A stretch of DNA of 64,000 nt from Pelagibacteraceae bacterium AG-337-G04 (GCA_003282205.1 QBZW01000006.1:1-64000); one strand, 5' to 3'; positions 9,354 through 18,053 are shown, numbered from the stretch's first letter. Numbers and translations are program-made. Notes: generated from the sequence alone by a model not told the origin.

Positions 9354-9386
9354 GTTTTCCCCTCTTTAAATTAATTTAATAAACAT

Positions 9387-9415
9387 ATTAAATTGAACTT
9401 ATTAGTAAGAGTCAA
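9387..9415 (-). promoter_or_regulatory. Predicted sigma70 promoter for dctP operon
   Basis: On the minus strand, -35 TTGACT (9410-9415) and -10 TTTAAT (9387-9392) are separated by 17 bp. The dctP ATG lies about 33 bp downstream of the -10 box. The element overlaps the divergent promoter of the CoA-transferase gene. Confidence 0.6.
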
Positions 9416-9421
9416 TATAAG
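9393..9421 (+). promoter_or_regulatory. Predicted sigma70 promoter for the CoA-transferase gene
   Basis: On the plus strand, -35 TTGAAC (9393-9398) and -10 TATAAG (9416-9421) have a 17-bp spacer. The ATG at 9442 would give a very short leader without an obvious Shine-Dalgarno sequence. It is interleaved almost exactly with the dctP promoter on the other strand. Confidence 0.55.
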
Positions 9422-9441
9422 GAAATGTCATATATTTTATT

Positions 9442-10584
9442 ATGAATGGGCCATTAAAAAATTTATTAGTTGTTGATTTAACAAGGGTTTTAGTAGGACC
9501 TTATTGTACGATGATACTCTCAGATTTAGGTGCAAGAGTAATAAAAGTGGAAGCTCCTGAAACAGGTGATGACTCTAGAAAATTTGGACCTTTTGTAAAA
9601 GATTATTCTGCATACTTCATGTCGCTTAATAGAGGTAAAGAAAGTATAGCTCTAAACTTGAAAAATGAATATGACAAAAAAATTTTTGATAAAATTTTGT
9701 CCAAAGCAGATATTTTAGTAGAAAATTTTAAGCCTGGCACATTAGATAAATGGGGTTTTGGTTGGAAAGATGTGAGTAAAAAATACCCTAAATTAATATA
9801 TGCATCTGCTTCGGGTTTTGGGCAAACTGGTCCATTAAAAGAACTGCCAGCTTACGATATGGTAGTTCAGGGTATGGGAGGGTTAATGAGTGTTACTGGT
9901 CACCCTAATTCTGAACCCACAAGAGTTGGAACTTCTATTGGAGACATTACAGCTGGTCTATTTACAGCAATTGGAATTAATGCAGCTTTATATGATCGAC
10001 AAAAAACTGGAAAAGGAGCTTTTATAGATGTTTCAATGTTAGATTGCCAAATAGCAATTTTAGAAAATGCAATTGCAAGGTATCTGTCCAAAAATGAAAT
10101 TCCAGGGCCAATGGGTTCGAGACATCCATCCATTGCACCCTTTGAAGCTTTCAAAACAAAAGATAGTTACATAATTATTGCTGCAGGTAATGATAAACTT
10201 TTTGCAAAACTTTGCGAAGTATTAAAAATTCCAGAAACTATAAATGATGAAAGATTTAATTCTAATTCATTACGATGTGAAAACATGGATCAATTAAAAG
10301 AAATTTTTGAAAAAAAATTAAGTTCAAAATCTACAAATGAATGGGTGAAAGAAATGGAAGAATTAAAAATTCCTTGTGGACCAATTTTTAATATAAAACA
10401 AGCTGTAGAAAACCCACAAATTAAAGACAGAAATATGATTGTAAAATCATATCATAAAATTATTGGTGAATTTAAATCTGCAGGTAACCCAATTAAAATG
10501 TCTACCTATAAAGATGAGGAAACAAGAGGTGATATCCCTGATTTAGATGAGCACAGAGAAAAAATAATTAAGGAATTTGGTTAA
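9442..10584 (+). CDS. Class III (CaiB/BaiF) CoA-transferase
   Basis: This enzyme moves CoA between acyl-CoA esters and free carboxylates through an aspartyl-CoA anhydride intermediate. The N-terminus has the family block GPLKNLLVVDLTRVLVGPY, followed by the LGARVIKVEAPETGDDSR and LNRGKESIALNLK segments. The catalytic Asp is expected in the LPAYDMVVQGMGGLMSVTG region, where YDMVVQG gives Asp at about residue 140. Length (380 residues) fits. It is divergent from the dctP-MCD operon with interleaved promoters, so it may activate the imported dicarboxylate, for example malonate to malonyl-CoA, for the decarboxylase. Specificity within this large family cannot be read from sequence. Confidence 0.92.
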   Translation: MNGPLKNLLVVDLTRVLVGPYCTMILSDLGARVIKVEAPETGDDSRKFGPFVKDYSAYFMSLNRGKESIALNLKNEYDKKIFDKILSKADILVENFKPGTLDKWGFGWKDVSKKYPKLIYASASGFGQTGPLKELPAYDMVVQGMGGLMSVTGHPNSEPTRVGTSIGDITAGLFTAIGINAALYDRQKTGKGAFIDVSMLDCQIAILENAIARYLSKNEIPGPMGSRHPSIAPFEAFKTKDSYIIIAAGNDKLFAKLCEVLKIPETINDERFNSNSLRCENMDQLKEIFEKKLSSKSTNEWVKEMEELKIPCGPIFNIKQAVENPQIKDRNMIVKSYHKIIGEFKSAGNPIKMSTYKDEETRGDIPDLDEHREKIIKEFG

Positions 10585-10585
10585 T

Positions 10586-11104
10586 TTACTCTTGATTTTC
10601 TGTTTCGTTTGAAACTATCTCTTCTTGATCTTTCATTTCATCTAATGAAACATCTGATTCTTCTTCTTGTATATCTTCAATAGGATCAGAGGTAGTTTGT
10701 TCAGCTGTGTTTTGTAGTTCAGCCAAGTCATCTTTTGAAACTTGAATTTTTTCTGGAATTTTTCTTGCTCTTTTAGAAGGAAGTATTGGTACACCACTTT
10801 TTGAAATCTCACCTTTGTAAAGATTTTCAAAATCATCTCCAATGTCATCTTCGTCTTCAGAAGTGTCATCTATTTGCTCAACATGTTTTCTTAATTTGTA
10901 AACTGCAGCATCTGTTAAATCTGGAACTTTAATTGTTTCTTCAGCAATTTCTCTTAATGCAATTACTGTGTTTTTATCATTATCTCTGTCTAAAGTTGGT
11001 TCTAATCCTGAATTAAGTTGAGTTGCTCTCTCTTTTGCAACCAATACTAGCTCGTAAGGACTATCAACTTTATCAATACAATCTTCAACTGTAACTCTTG
11101 CCAT
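10586..11104 (-). CDS. rpoZ: RNA polymerase omega subunit with acidic C-terminal tail
   Basis: This small RNA polymerase subunit assists beta-prime folding and assembly. The first ~75 residues match the family: [13 protein letters not shown], then [14 protein letters not shown] and [12 protein letters not shown]. From about residue 85 to 172 the chain is strongly acidic and of low complexity (many Glu, Asp, Ser and Gln), longer than the usual omega subunit, though alphaproteobacterial versions often have extensions. It stands between a convergent CoA-transferase gene (1 bp gap) and an MFS gene 42 bp downstream. No spoT/relA or gmk neighbour is present, unlike the common rpoZ context. Confidence 0.93.
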   Translation of the reverse strand: MARVTVEDCIDKVDSPYELVLVAKERATQLNSGLEPTLDRDNDKNTVIALREIAEETIKVPDLTDAAVYKLRKHVEQIDDTSEDEDDIGDDFENLYKGEISKSGVPILPSKRARKIPEKIQVSKDDLAELQNTAEQTTSDPIEDIQEEESDVSLDEMKDQEEIVSNETENQE

Positions 11105-11146
11105 GGACGGTTAAATACACCTCGATCATAAAAAAATCAAGCGGTA

Positions 11147-12355
11147 TTAGAGATAAACTGGATTTAATTTTTTTCTAATAGTGAAAAGTAAGACTATAGA
11201 GCATGCTATAGCAATTGCTGCAATAAATGCGATTTTTTCAATTGAAAATCCAGCATCTATAAAAAAACCAAATAATGCTGTACCAAAAGCGGTAGCAAAT
11301 ACCATTAGAGCAGTTGTTAATGCTTTAATTGATCCAATATATTTTACCCCATAAATTTCTGCCCATGTTGAGGATCCTAATAAATTCGCAAGACCGTTTG
11401 ATATTCCCACTAATCCAAGAAATAAAAAAGCAGAATGTGGGGCATCAAAATATATAATGACTAAAGTTCCTAATAATAATGGAATATTCATATAAATTAG
11501 TAATTTTCTACTAGTAAACTTATCGATTAAATAACCAGCAACAATTAAAGTAATTACAGAGAAAATTGAGTAAGACATAAAAGATTGTGCGATTGTATAC
11601 TCACCCCACCCTTTAGCATTTGTGACAAATGATTGATAGACAAATACTCCTGTTGCTATCCATGGCATTGCCAACATATTTAATGTAACAATATAAAATC
11701 TATAATCACCAAGAACTTCGATTCTTTTCCAGTTTTTGATGTTTTCCTCTTTTAAATTTTCATTTTGATTACTTTCTCTAGTATCTAATTTCACATCTTT
11801 GACCAAGAAGTATGATGCTAAAGGTAAAAAAATTAAAACTAATAAAGAAAAGGCTATCCATAGATCTTGCCAAATGAACAAAGTTAAAAGATAAACAATT
11901 AAGACTGGCATGATAAATTCAGCAGAGGATAAACCAAACCATATAATACTTAATGCTTTACCTCTCGATTTTGTAAAATATCTTGAAATTGTAGTTGAGG
12001 CTGTATGAGACATTAATCCTTGCCCAGAAAATCTCATTAAAAAAATAGCGATGAATAAAAAAGCTACAGATGATATTTTGGAAAAGAAAAAAGACGAAAA
12101 TGACAAAAGTAAAGTAACAAAGATTGCAAATTTTAATACATTTACATCATCAATTTTTTTTCCAATCCATATTAAAAGTAGACTGCTTAATAGAGTTGCA
12201 GATGCATAAATCGTGCCAAATTGTCCATGTGTTATAGAAAGCGTTTCTCTTATGCTAGAATTAAACAGTCCTATAAAAAAACTCTGTCCAAAACACGAAA
12301 AAAATGTAAAAATAAAACCAAATATAATTACTTTTAAACTTAAACTTTTAAACAT
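11147..12355 (-). CDS. Major facilitator superfamily transporter
   Basis: This is a 12-TM secondary carrier of 402 residues. The first loop carries the MFS signature as IGKKIDDVNVLK (loop 2-3 region, about residues 63-75). A second related loop, YLIDKFTSRKL, occurs after TM8 (about 260-272), and a central charged loop at about 190-212 separates the two six-helix halves. The pattern resembles the monocarboxylate/oxalate-type carriers of the family, but the substrate is not evident. The start lies 11 bp from a divergent dehydrogenase gene, so the two promoters must overlap coding sequence. It is downstream of rpoZ (transcribed first on this strand only if rpoZ has its own promoter; the gene order on the minus strand is MFS then rpoZ). 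Confidence 0.88.
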   Translation of the reverse strand: MFKSLSLKVIIFGFIFTFFSCFGQSFFIGLFNSSIRETLSITHGQFGTIYASATLLSSLLLIWIGKKIDDVNVLKFAIFVTLLLSFSSFFFSKISSVAFLFIAIFLMRFSGQGLMSHTASTTISRYFTKSRGKALSIIWFGLSSAEFIMPVLIVYLLTLFIWQDLWIAFSLLVLIFLPLASYFLVKDVKLDTRESNQNENLKEENIKNWKRIEVLGDYRFYIVTLNMLAMPWIATGVFVYQSFVTNAKGWGEYTIAQSFMSYSIFSVITLIVAGYLIDKFTSRKLLIYMNIPLLLGTLVIIYFDAPHSAFLFLGLVGISNGLANLLGSSTWAEIYGVKYIGSIKALTTALMVFATAFGTALFGFFIDAGFSIEKIAFIAAIAIACSIVLLFTIRKKLNPVYL

Positions 12356-12366
12356 ATAAATAATTT

Positions 12367-13239
12367 ATGACTTGTAATGTTGCTTTCATAGGTCTCGGGG
12401 TAATGGGTTATCCGATGGCTGGATATATATCAAAAGCTGGGCATAATGTAACTGTTTTTAATAGGACAACTGCCAAAGCTGAAAAATGGATTTCTGAATA
12501 TAAAGGTAAAATGGCTTCAACGCCAAAAGAAGCTGCAGAAGGTGCTGATTTTATTTTTACTTGTGTAGGTAATGACGAAGATTTGAAACAAGTAACTTTG
12601 GGTGAAAATGGTTTATATCATAGTGCTAAAGAAGGTTCGATCTATGTAGATAATTCAACAGTATCAGCAGAAGTATCCAGAGAACTTTATAAAAGTGCCA
12701 AAGAAAAAGGATTTGCATTTTTAGATGCCCCAATTTCTGGAGGTCAATCTGGTGCTGAAGGTGGAATTTTAACAGTTATGGTCGGAGGTGATGAAGAAGT
12801 TTTTAAAAAAGCTGAACCAGTAATTGATTGCTATAGCAAAAAAGTAAAATTAATTGGTCCATCAGGAAGCGGTCAACTAACCAAAATGATGAATCAAATG
12901 TGTATAGCAGGAGTTGTTCAAGGATTATCTGAGGCTATTAACTTTGGAATAAATGCTGGTTTAGATATTGATAAAGTAATGGAAACAATATCAAAAGGAG
13001 CTGCTCAATCTTGGCAGATGGAAAATAGATATAAAACCATGGTTGAAGATAAATTTGATTATGGATTTGCAGTTGATTGGATGAGAAAAGATTTAAAGAT
13101 TGTTATTGAAGAAGCAAAAAGAAATGGTTCACCTGTACCAATAACAGAAATAGTAGATAATTATTACGCCGACGTTCAAAAAATGGGTGGTAATCGTTGG
13201 GATAGCTCTAGTCTGATTGCTAGACTTAAAAAAAAATAA
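12367..13239 (+). CDS. NAD(P)-dependent beta-hydroxyacid dehydrogenase
   Basis: This oxidoreductase of the 3-hydroxyisobutyrate dehydrogenase / tartronate semialdehyde reductase family has 290 residues. It has an N-terminal Rossmann motif GLGVMGYPMAGYISKAGH (residues 8-25) with FNRT marking the cofactor-specificity strand. The substrate-binding DAPISGGQSGAEGG motif (about 121-134) follows, and then the catalytic Lys in SGQLTKMMNQM (about residue 172). All key elements are intact. A PNPOx-like flavoprotein gene begins 7 bp after its stop. Substrate candidates are 3-hydroxyisobutyrate, tartronate semialdehyde and succinate semialdehyde; the sequence alone does not choose among them. Confidence 0.9.
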   Translation: MTCNVAFIGLGVMGYPMAGYISKAGHNVTVFNRTTAKAEKWISEYKGKMASTPKEAAEGADFIFTCVGNDEDLKQVTLGENGLYHSAKEGSIYVDNSTVSAEVSRELYKSAKEKGFAFLDAPISGGQSGAEGGILTVMVGGDEEVFKKAEPVIDCYSKKVKLIGPSGSGQLTKMMNQMCIAGVVQGLSEAINFGINAGLDIDKVMETISKGAAQSWQMENRYKTMVEDKFDYGFAVDWMRKDLKIVIEEAKRNGSPVPITEIVDNYYADVQKMGGNRWDSSSLIARLKKK

Positions 13240-13246
13240 TAAACCA

Positions 13247-13852
13247 ATGTCAAATACCGTCCCATACTATGAGGACTTCTCTGAAATAAAGAAAAAAATA
13301 TGGTCAATGCTTGATGATGCAGTTACCAATAGATCATCACCTTTTCGAATTCCAGTATTTATTTGTGGAGATCAATCAGACTTTGATGGAAGAATAGTAG
13401 TTCTTAGAAAATCAGATCAATCAAATAATCTTCTTCAGTTTCATAGTGATATTAGATCTGATAAAATTCCAAAATTAAAAAAAAATAGTAGTGCAGCGCT
13501 TATATTCTATGACAAAGAAGAAAAGATTCAACTTAGAGTAAAAGTAAAATGTATTGTCAATCATGACAATGAAATCACAGAACAATCATGGTCAAAAACA
13601 GCTCATATTAGTCGTAAATGTTATTTAGTAAATAATGGTCCAGGTACAAAAATGGATGAGCCAAGCTCAGGTTTAAGTGAAGAAATTGAAAAGTCTGGTT
13701 TTACAATGGAACAAAGTGAGGATGGCTATAAAAACTTTACTGTAATTCAATGCAACATTGAAAGTATTGAGTGGCTTTATCTTGCAGCAAAAGGCCATAG
13801 AAGAGCAAAATTAGATATTCTACATAGTAAAAATAACTGGTTAGTTCCATAG
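13247..13852 (+). CDS. Pyridoxamine 5'-phosphate oxidase-like FMN protein
   Basis: This is a split-barrel flavoprotein of the PNPOx-like superfamily. The ATG at 13247 is preferred over a TTG at 13217 because it avoids a 23-bp overlap with the preceding gene and starts at the conserved region. That gives 201 residues. Early segments FRIPVFICGDQSDFDGRIVVLRK and FHSDIRSDKIPKLKKN match the FMN-phosphate binding part of the Alr4036-type family. The C-terminal IESIEWLYLAAKGHRRAKLD matches the substrate-site end. A role in vitamin B6 salvage is possible, but many such proteins have other roles. It lies in an apparent operon with the dehydrogenase before it and a small membrane protein after it. Confidence 0.82.
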   Translation: MSNTVPYYEDFSEIKKKIWSMLDDAVTNRSSPFRIPVFICGDQSDFDGRIVVLRKSDQSNNLLQFHSDIRSDKIPKLKKNSSAALIFYDKEEKIQLRVKVKCIVNHDNEITEQSWSKTAHISRKCYLVNNGPGTKMDEPSSGLSEEIEKSGFTMEQSEDGYKNFTVIQCNIESIEWLYLAAKGHRRAKLDILHSKNNWLVP

Positions 13853-13854
13853 CA

Positions 13855-14058
13855 ATGATAAGTGGATTTATCATTGCTGTAGCTCTCGTTTTAGGTGGCT
13901 TAGCTGTAATGAGGTTTGGAATATTTCAAATAAGAAAATTTAAAAAAGGCGAAACCAAAGTTACTAAGAAAATTAGTGAGCAGATCGCATTTGTGGTATT
14001 TTTTATAATTATTTTAGGATTAATTATTTATTCTGTTAATGATTTACTTTTTAGCTAA
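13855..14058 (+). CDS. Small membrane protein (67 aa)
   Basis: This is an unrecognised short protein with two hydrophobic segments (about residues 2-22 and 46-65) flanking a basic loop KKGETKVTKKISEQ. It begins 2 bp after the PNPOx-like gene's stop, so it is likely co-translated. It converges with a minus-strand secreted protein gene across a 1-bp gap. No function can be assigned. Confidence 0.65.
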   Translation: MISGFIIAVALVLGGLAVMRFGIFQIRKFKKGETKVTKKISEQIAFVVFFIIILGLIIYSVNDLLFS

Positions 14059-14059
14059 A

Positions 14060-15049
14060 TTAGTTTTCCTGATAGATGTCTAACTCATCCTCCCAAGATG
14101 CAGTGACATCTCGTCTAGCATAAAAACATTGATATCCAATACCTTCTTCAGGTTCAAATTTTTTATAATCATGTTTAGTAACTTTCCATTTATCTTTTGA
14201 AAGGCAAGTAACTTCAAATGGATCAAAGGGAGTATCTGACGTGGGTGTAAAGTAAACACTATCTTGCATATCTGGACAACTTTCAATATTATGACCCCAA
14301 TAATCATCATTCTTTGGATCTAAAGTGTGATTTGTTCCGTCGCCTGACCTGCTCATCATGTCTTTTGTTTTTTTAGTATTATGTCCTTCAATATAATTTT
14401 GTGCACATGTATAAATTCCTCCCATAGCATGTAAAACCTCGTGTAAAATAAAATATCCAACCTCTTTATTATTAAGTGGCCATTTTTTTTGATGTTTAGA
14501 AAATACATTGAATATTGGAAAACCACCAGAAAATGGCCAATCTTTATAACTAAAGTCTCCAAAGTTAAAATAAATTTTTTTAGGATTATTCATGCCATTG
14601 TTAATTATAGATCTTCCAAATACATTTGCACAACTTCCCCATTTAGATTTTTTCATATCTTTTTTGGTTCTGTTAACTCTAAGAAATGTAATATCCAGCT
14701 TTCCGTCTTCACGTCTATCCCATTTTAATTTCTGACCTTCACCACCATTAAAATTTGATTTTTTATTTGCTTTAGCAGTTTTCTTAAAAATCCAATCATC
14801 GGCAATTTCTACCCATTTTTCTAAATCTCCATTAATATCCCCTTCTTTATCTTTAGAATCCTTCAATAAAGTGTAAACAATATGAACTTGGAAATCATCA
14901 TTAACATCTGGTTGATCTTCAAAAAATCTACCCAGTTTTTTATCGCTATCTAAAATTATTGGAGTTGTGTCGCTATCATAGCATTTATCAGCATATGCAT
15001 TTGAAATTATTAAAATTAAAGAAATTAATATTATAAATATTTTTTTCAT
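14060..15049 (-). CDS. Exported HExxH protein, unknown family, copy A (329 aa)
   Basis: This exported protein has a signal peptide at residues 1-20 (cut after NAYA). It shares four blocks with the products at 16728-18035 and 18054-18998: GRFFEDQPDVNDD (40-52), DGKLDITFLR (115-124), the putative zinc-binding HEVLHAMGG (203-211), and H253 followed by C258P and DSVYFTPT (263-270). Four cysteines are conserved in all three copies (C215, C258, C282, C308), consistent with two periplasmic disulfides. The HExxHxxG start resembles metzincins, but the residue at the usual third-ligand place is Tyr213, so H253 is a better third-ligand candidate. It is the last gene of a seven-gene operon of exported proteins. 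A metallopeptidase role is inferred, not shown. Confidence 0.8.
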   Translation of the reverse strand: MKKIFIILISLILIISNAYADKCYDSDTTPIILDSDKKLGRFFEDQPDVNDDFQVHIVYTLLKDSKDKEGDINGDLEKWVEIADDWIFKKTAKANKKSNFNGGEGQKLKWDRREDGKLDITFLRVNRTKKDMKKSKWGSCANVFGRSIINNGMNNPKKIYFNFGDFSYKDWPFSGGFPIFNVFSKHQKKWPLNNKEVGYFILHEVLHAMGGIYTCAQNYIEGHNTKKTKDMMSRSGDGTNHTLDPKNDDYWGHNIESCPDMQDSVYFTPTSDTPFDPFEVTCLSKDKWKVTKHDYKKFEPEEGIGYQCFYARRDVTASWEDELDIYQEN

Positions 15050-15071
15050 AGATTTTTATCTTAAAGCTTTA

Positions 15072-15830
15072 TTATTGATTAATCCACTTTGCAATATCAT
15101 TTGCAACTTTTAATTCTATTCCTTCAAAACCATGATGATGATAAGGGCCACATTCTCTTCCTGTCCCAGTGCCCCCAGTATAATTAAGTAAATTTTTTTT
15201 TGGTGCTTTTAGCTTCTTAAAAAAAGATTTAGCATACTTATATTTAGTAACACTACATAGATCTTTTTCATGATGAACAACTAAAGTATCAACTTTAATC
15301 TTTTTCCCAATAATTTTTTCCATTGAAAAATTCTTAGCTTTATTAGAGTCATTTTTATAAATTCCAGATGCTAAAATTATTCCTGAGATACTTTTTGGAT
15401 ATTTTTTTGCATAAAAACCAGCATCTACCGCCCCCCTGCTAAAACCTATTATGAATATTGGTTTGTCGTTTAGTTTACTTATATATTTTACTAATTCATT
15501 AAGTCTTCCTATTCTATCTTCACTTATTCTTCTTGGATATGATGCTTTTATGCCAGAATTAGCATTGGGAAATAGATAAAAAGCGATACCTTTTTCAACA
15601 AAGTTATCTTTATATCGTTTTAAAAAATTTTTTGATTTTCCTATTTCGTTTTTCATACCTTTACCACCGATTATACCAATTAAATTTGCGTTAATATTTT
15701 CTATAGACGTAATAAAAACTGGAAGATCCGAAATTTTCTTATTTTCAATTTTTGATTGCTCTATAGCAAAAGACTTAGAAGAAAGTAAAAAGGAAAGAAA
15801 AAAAAAAATACAAATTAAAATATTTTTCAT
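15072..15830 (-). CDS. Exported alpha/beta-hydrolase-like protein
   Basis: A 252-residue protein with a signal peptide (about 1-22, ending SKSFA). The hydrolase nucleophile elbow GFSRG places the serine at 131. Asp190 at the end of the strand VDTLVVHHEKDLC and the HHHG cluster at 241-244 complete a plausible Ser-Asp-His triad. The shape is that of a dienelactone-hydrolase or esterase-like fold. It overlaps the upstream gluzincin-like gene by 1 bp, and the HExxH copy A gene follows 22 bp later. The substrate is unknown. The similar exported hydrolases at 19582-20532 and 53182-54135 are not close copies. Confidence 0.8.
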   Translation of the reverse strand: MKNILICIFFFLSFLLSSKSFAIEQSKIENKKISDLPVFITSIENINANLIGIIGGKGMKNEIGKSKNFLKRYKDNFVEKGIAFYLFPNANSGIKASYPRRISEDRIGRLNELVKYISKLNDKPIFIIGFSRGAVDAGFYAKKYPKSISGIILASGIYKNDSNKAKNFSMEKIIGKKIKVDTLVVHHEKDLCSVTKYKYAKSFFKKLKAPKKNLLNYTGGTGTGRECGPYHHHGFEGIELKVANDIAKWINQ

Positions 15831-16702
15831 TAACTAAAAATATCTTGAATTTTTAAGTTCTTGCTTGGTAAGATATTTTTTAAGCGACCTCTTTTATATT
15901 TACTTAATCTTTCGTAAAATTCATCATGACTCATTCCAAAAGTCTGCTCAAAAGCTTTTTCCCATTTTCTGTGCTTTGATCTCTCAATCCAAAAATCTCT
16001 AAAAACTAATTTAAAAGCTTGTTGTTCAGAAATATTATTTTTCTCCAGTTCATTTACTAATACTAGCACCATGAAGGCAGAACCAGTATAATTGCCATCC
16101 ATTCCTCTTTTATTTGATGTTTTGTGTTTTTCGTAAAGGCTAGGTTCTTTTAAAACCTTTTTACTCCACATTTTGGTTCTTTGAAGATCATTTTTTAAAC
16201 TGTCTTTTCCATAATATTGTTTCACATACATTTCTTCAAAAACTTTTGCTCCTCCCTCAGTTAACCATTTTGGTGAGTCTCTATCTGATAGTTTATTTTC
16301 TGAAAGTGATATTTGATAAATATGAAAATACTCATGAGCAATAACAGAGTATCGGTGTATATATTTTTTTGCTAATTCTTCACTTTTTATTTCTAATTGC
16401 ATCCATCTAGTTGAACCATCACCAGAAATACTTGACCCTCTCATATTATTCCTAAATTCTGGAAATGGATTTTTTGTACTTTTCCAAGCATAGATATCCA
16501 TTCCTGGACTTCTGAGATAATCATTCATATTTATCTGGATAGGTAGAACTTCTTGTAAAACATTCATTATATTATTGAATTCGGTTACCCATTTTTTTGG
16601 TAAATTTTCATGAATATTGTATCTAAACTCAAATTTTTCTACAGCAACTACTGAAGTAGAATAAAAAACTAAAGTGATAAAAATTATAAATATTTTTTTC
16701 AT
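15830..16702 (-). CDS. Exported gluzincin-like metallopeptidase
   Basis: This 290-residue exported protein has a signal peptide at about 1-20. It has HEYFH at 123-127 and, 22 residues on, WLTEGGAKVFEE (146-157). An HExxH followed by a Glu-Gly pair in a helix is the gluzincin zinc-site pattern (peptidase MA clan), so H123, H127 and E149 are predicted ligands with E124 catalytic. No other domain is seen. It is cotranscribed with the neighbouring secreted genes: 25 bp after copy B, and 1 bp overlapping the hydrolase gene. Its HExxH differs from those of copies A-C, so it is a different zincin family. Peptidase activity is inferred. Confidence 0.78.
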   Translation of the reverse strand: MKKIFIIFITLVFYSTSVVAVEKFEFRYNIHENLPKKWVTEFNNIMNVLQEVLPIQINMNDYLRSPGMDIYAWKSTKNPFPEFRNNMRGSSISGDGSTRWMQLEIKSEELAKKYIHRYSVIAHEYFHIYQISLSENKLSDRDSPKWLTEGGAKVFEEMYVKQYYGKDSLKNDLQRTKMWSKKVLKEPSLYEKHKTSNKRGMDGNYTGSAFMVLVLVNELEKNNISEQQAFKLVFRDFWIERSKHRKWEKAFEQTFGMSHDEFYERLSKYKRGRLKNILPSKNLKIQDIFS

Positions 16703-16727
16703 TTAATATTTGATGATCTTATGGATT

Positions 16728-18035
16728 TCAATTATACGCTTTATTAGCCTCTTCGTTATTAAATAATTTCATAACCCCGGAATTACCTCTGTCCCAATAA
16801 TTAAACTTACAACCAGATCCACCGTTTCTATAATTCCACTTACCTTTTTTAAGATCACTTAACTGTTTTTCTCTAAGTTCAACAAGTTTTTTATGATTAT
16901 ATTTTCCCCAGTCATTCAAACATATAAGTTTAAATGGATCGTAAGGATCTTTTGACGTTGGTGCTAAATAAACACTATCTTCACCTTTTGGACATCCTTC
17001 TACATCATGAACATAAGCTTTTCCAAAAAACATTTGTTTAACAGGAGTATCTTGACCACTTGAAAAATGGGCTTTTTTATTCATTCCTGGGACACATGCA
17101 TAACCTCCTCCCATTGCATGATGCATTTCGTGAACTGCTGTCCTAAGCATGTCACTTTTATTTTTATTATATTTATTTTTAAGAAACATTGATGCCATTC
17201 CTACTCCACCTTCTCCTCCATCAGTGCTCGTTACATCAGCAAAAGTAAAATAAACTTTTTTAGGATTATTAAATCCATTTAACCAAAGGTAACCACGATA
17301 ATTGTTATTTATATGTTTATGTAGTTCATTTCTTTTTTTATCTAATCTTATGAAAGTAACATCTAATTTTCCATCTTTTCGATAATCGTACTTATACTTT
17401 TTTGCACCAGAAGATCCTTTTGTTTTTTTACTATACTTTTCAACAAGAGCATTAATTGTGTCTGCATACTCTTCTATTTTACCATTAATATCTAACTCAT
17501 TATCTTTATCACTAGCTGTAAGCATGTAAATGAAATGAATTTGATAATCATCATTTATATCAGGTTGATCCTCAAAAAATCTTCCTGGTTTTTTATCCAT
17601 CTTTGCATTTTTTTCCTTTAGCATTTTTGTTTCTGCCATTTTTGTTTCTAATGCAGCCGATGCTTTAGCATAGTCATATTTCCAAACAATTTTTTCATTA
17701 ACTGCATACAAATAACATTCTTTGCCACCAGTATTTTTCTTTGAATATTTCATGCATTTTTTATATGTTTTCTTATGAAGTTTTTCTAAATCTTTACCTT
17801 CATTATAAGCATAGGAATATCTACCAGAATCACAACTAGCATAGAGAACAAAGTTTGTTTTTTTTTCTTTAATTAGTTTAAGTGATTTTTTTATATGTTT
17901 TTTGTGATAATGGTTAAATGCTCCATCACACTCTCCTATAAATGTTACTCCTGGCTCATTAATACCTGCATAGGCATTCCCACTAAACAACACATTAATA
18001 ATTAAGAATGTAAAAATTAAAAAAATTTTTTTCAT
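16728..18035 (-). CDS. Exported HExxH protein, unknown family, copy B (435 aa)
   Basis: This is the longest of three paralogues. After a signal peptide (1-23) it has an extra N-terminal region of about 120 residues (24-145) with Cys36, Cys68, Cys94 and Cys107 and a run of His/Lys. The shared core follows: GRFFEDQPDINDD (151-163), DGKLDVTFIRL (221-231), HEMHHAMGG (302-310), H343, C348P, DSVYLAPT (353-360) and DPYDPF (363-368). Core cysteines are C314, C348, C372 and C409. Gly-rich STDGGEGGVGM (270-280) just before the HExxH helix is shared with copy C but lost in copy A. It lies 18 bp after copy C. The N-terminal extension is not recognised. Confidence 0.8.
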   Translation of the reverse strand: MKKIFLIFTFLIINVLFSGNAYAGINEPGVTFIGECDGAFNHYHKKHIKKSLKLIKEKKTNFVLYASCDSGRYSYAYNEGKDLEKLHKKTYKKCMKYSKKNTGGKECYLYAVNEKIVWKYDYAKASAALETKMAETKMLKEKNAKMDKKPGRFFEDQPDINDDYQIHFIYMLTASDKDNELDINGKIEEYADTINALVEKYSKKTKGSSGAKKYKYDYRKDGKLDVTFIRLDKKRNELHKHINNNYRGYLWLNGFNNPKKVYFTFADVTSTDGGEGGVGMASMFLKNKYNKNKSDMLRTAVHEMHHAMGGGYACVPGMNKKAHFSSGQDTPVKQMFFGKAYVHDVEGCPKGEDSVYLAPTSKDPYDPFKLICLNDWGKYNHKKLVELREKQLSDLKKGKWNYRNGGSGCKFNYWDRGNSGVMKLFNNEEANKAYN

Positions 18036-18053
18036 TTTATTTAATTTGTTTGA

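Noticed and set aside
13217..13246. TTG start for the PNPOx-like gene at 13217
   Set aside because: It would overlap the preceding gene by 23 bp and adds only a Lys/Asn-rich stretch. The ATG at 13247 fits the operon spacing and the conserved region.
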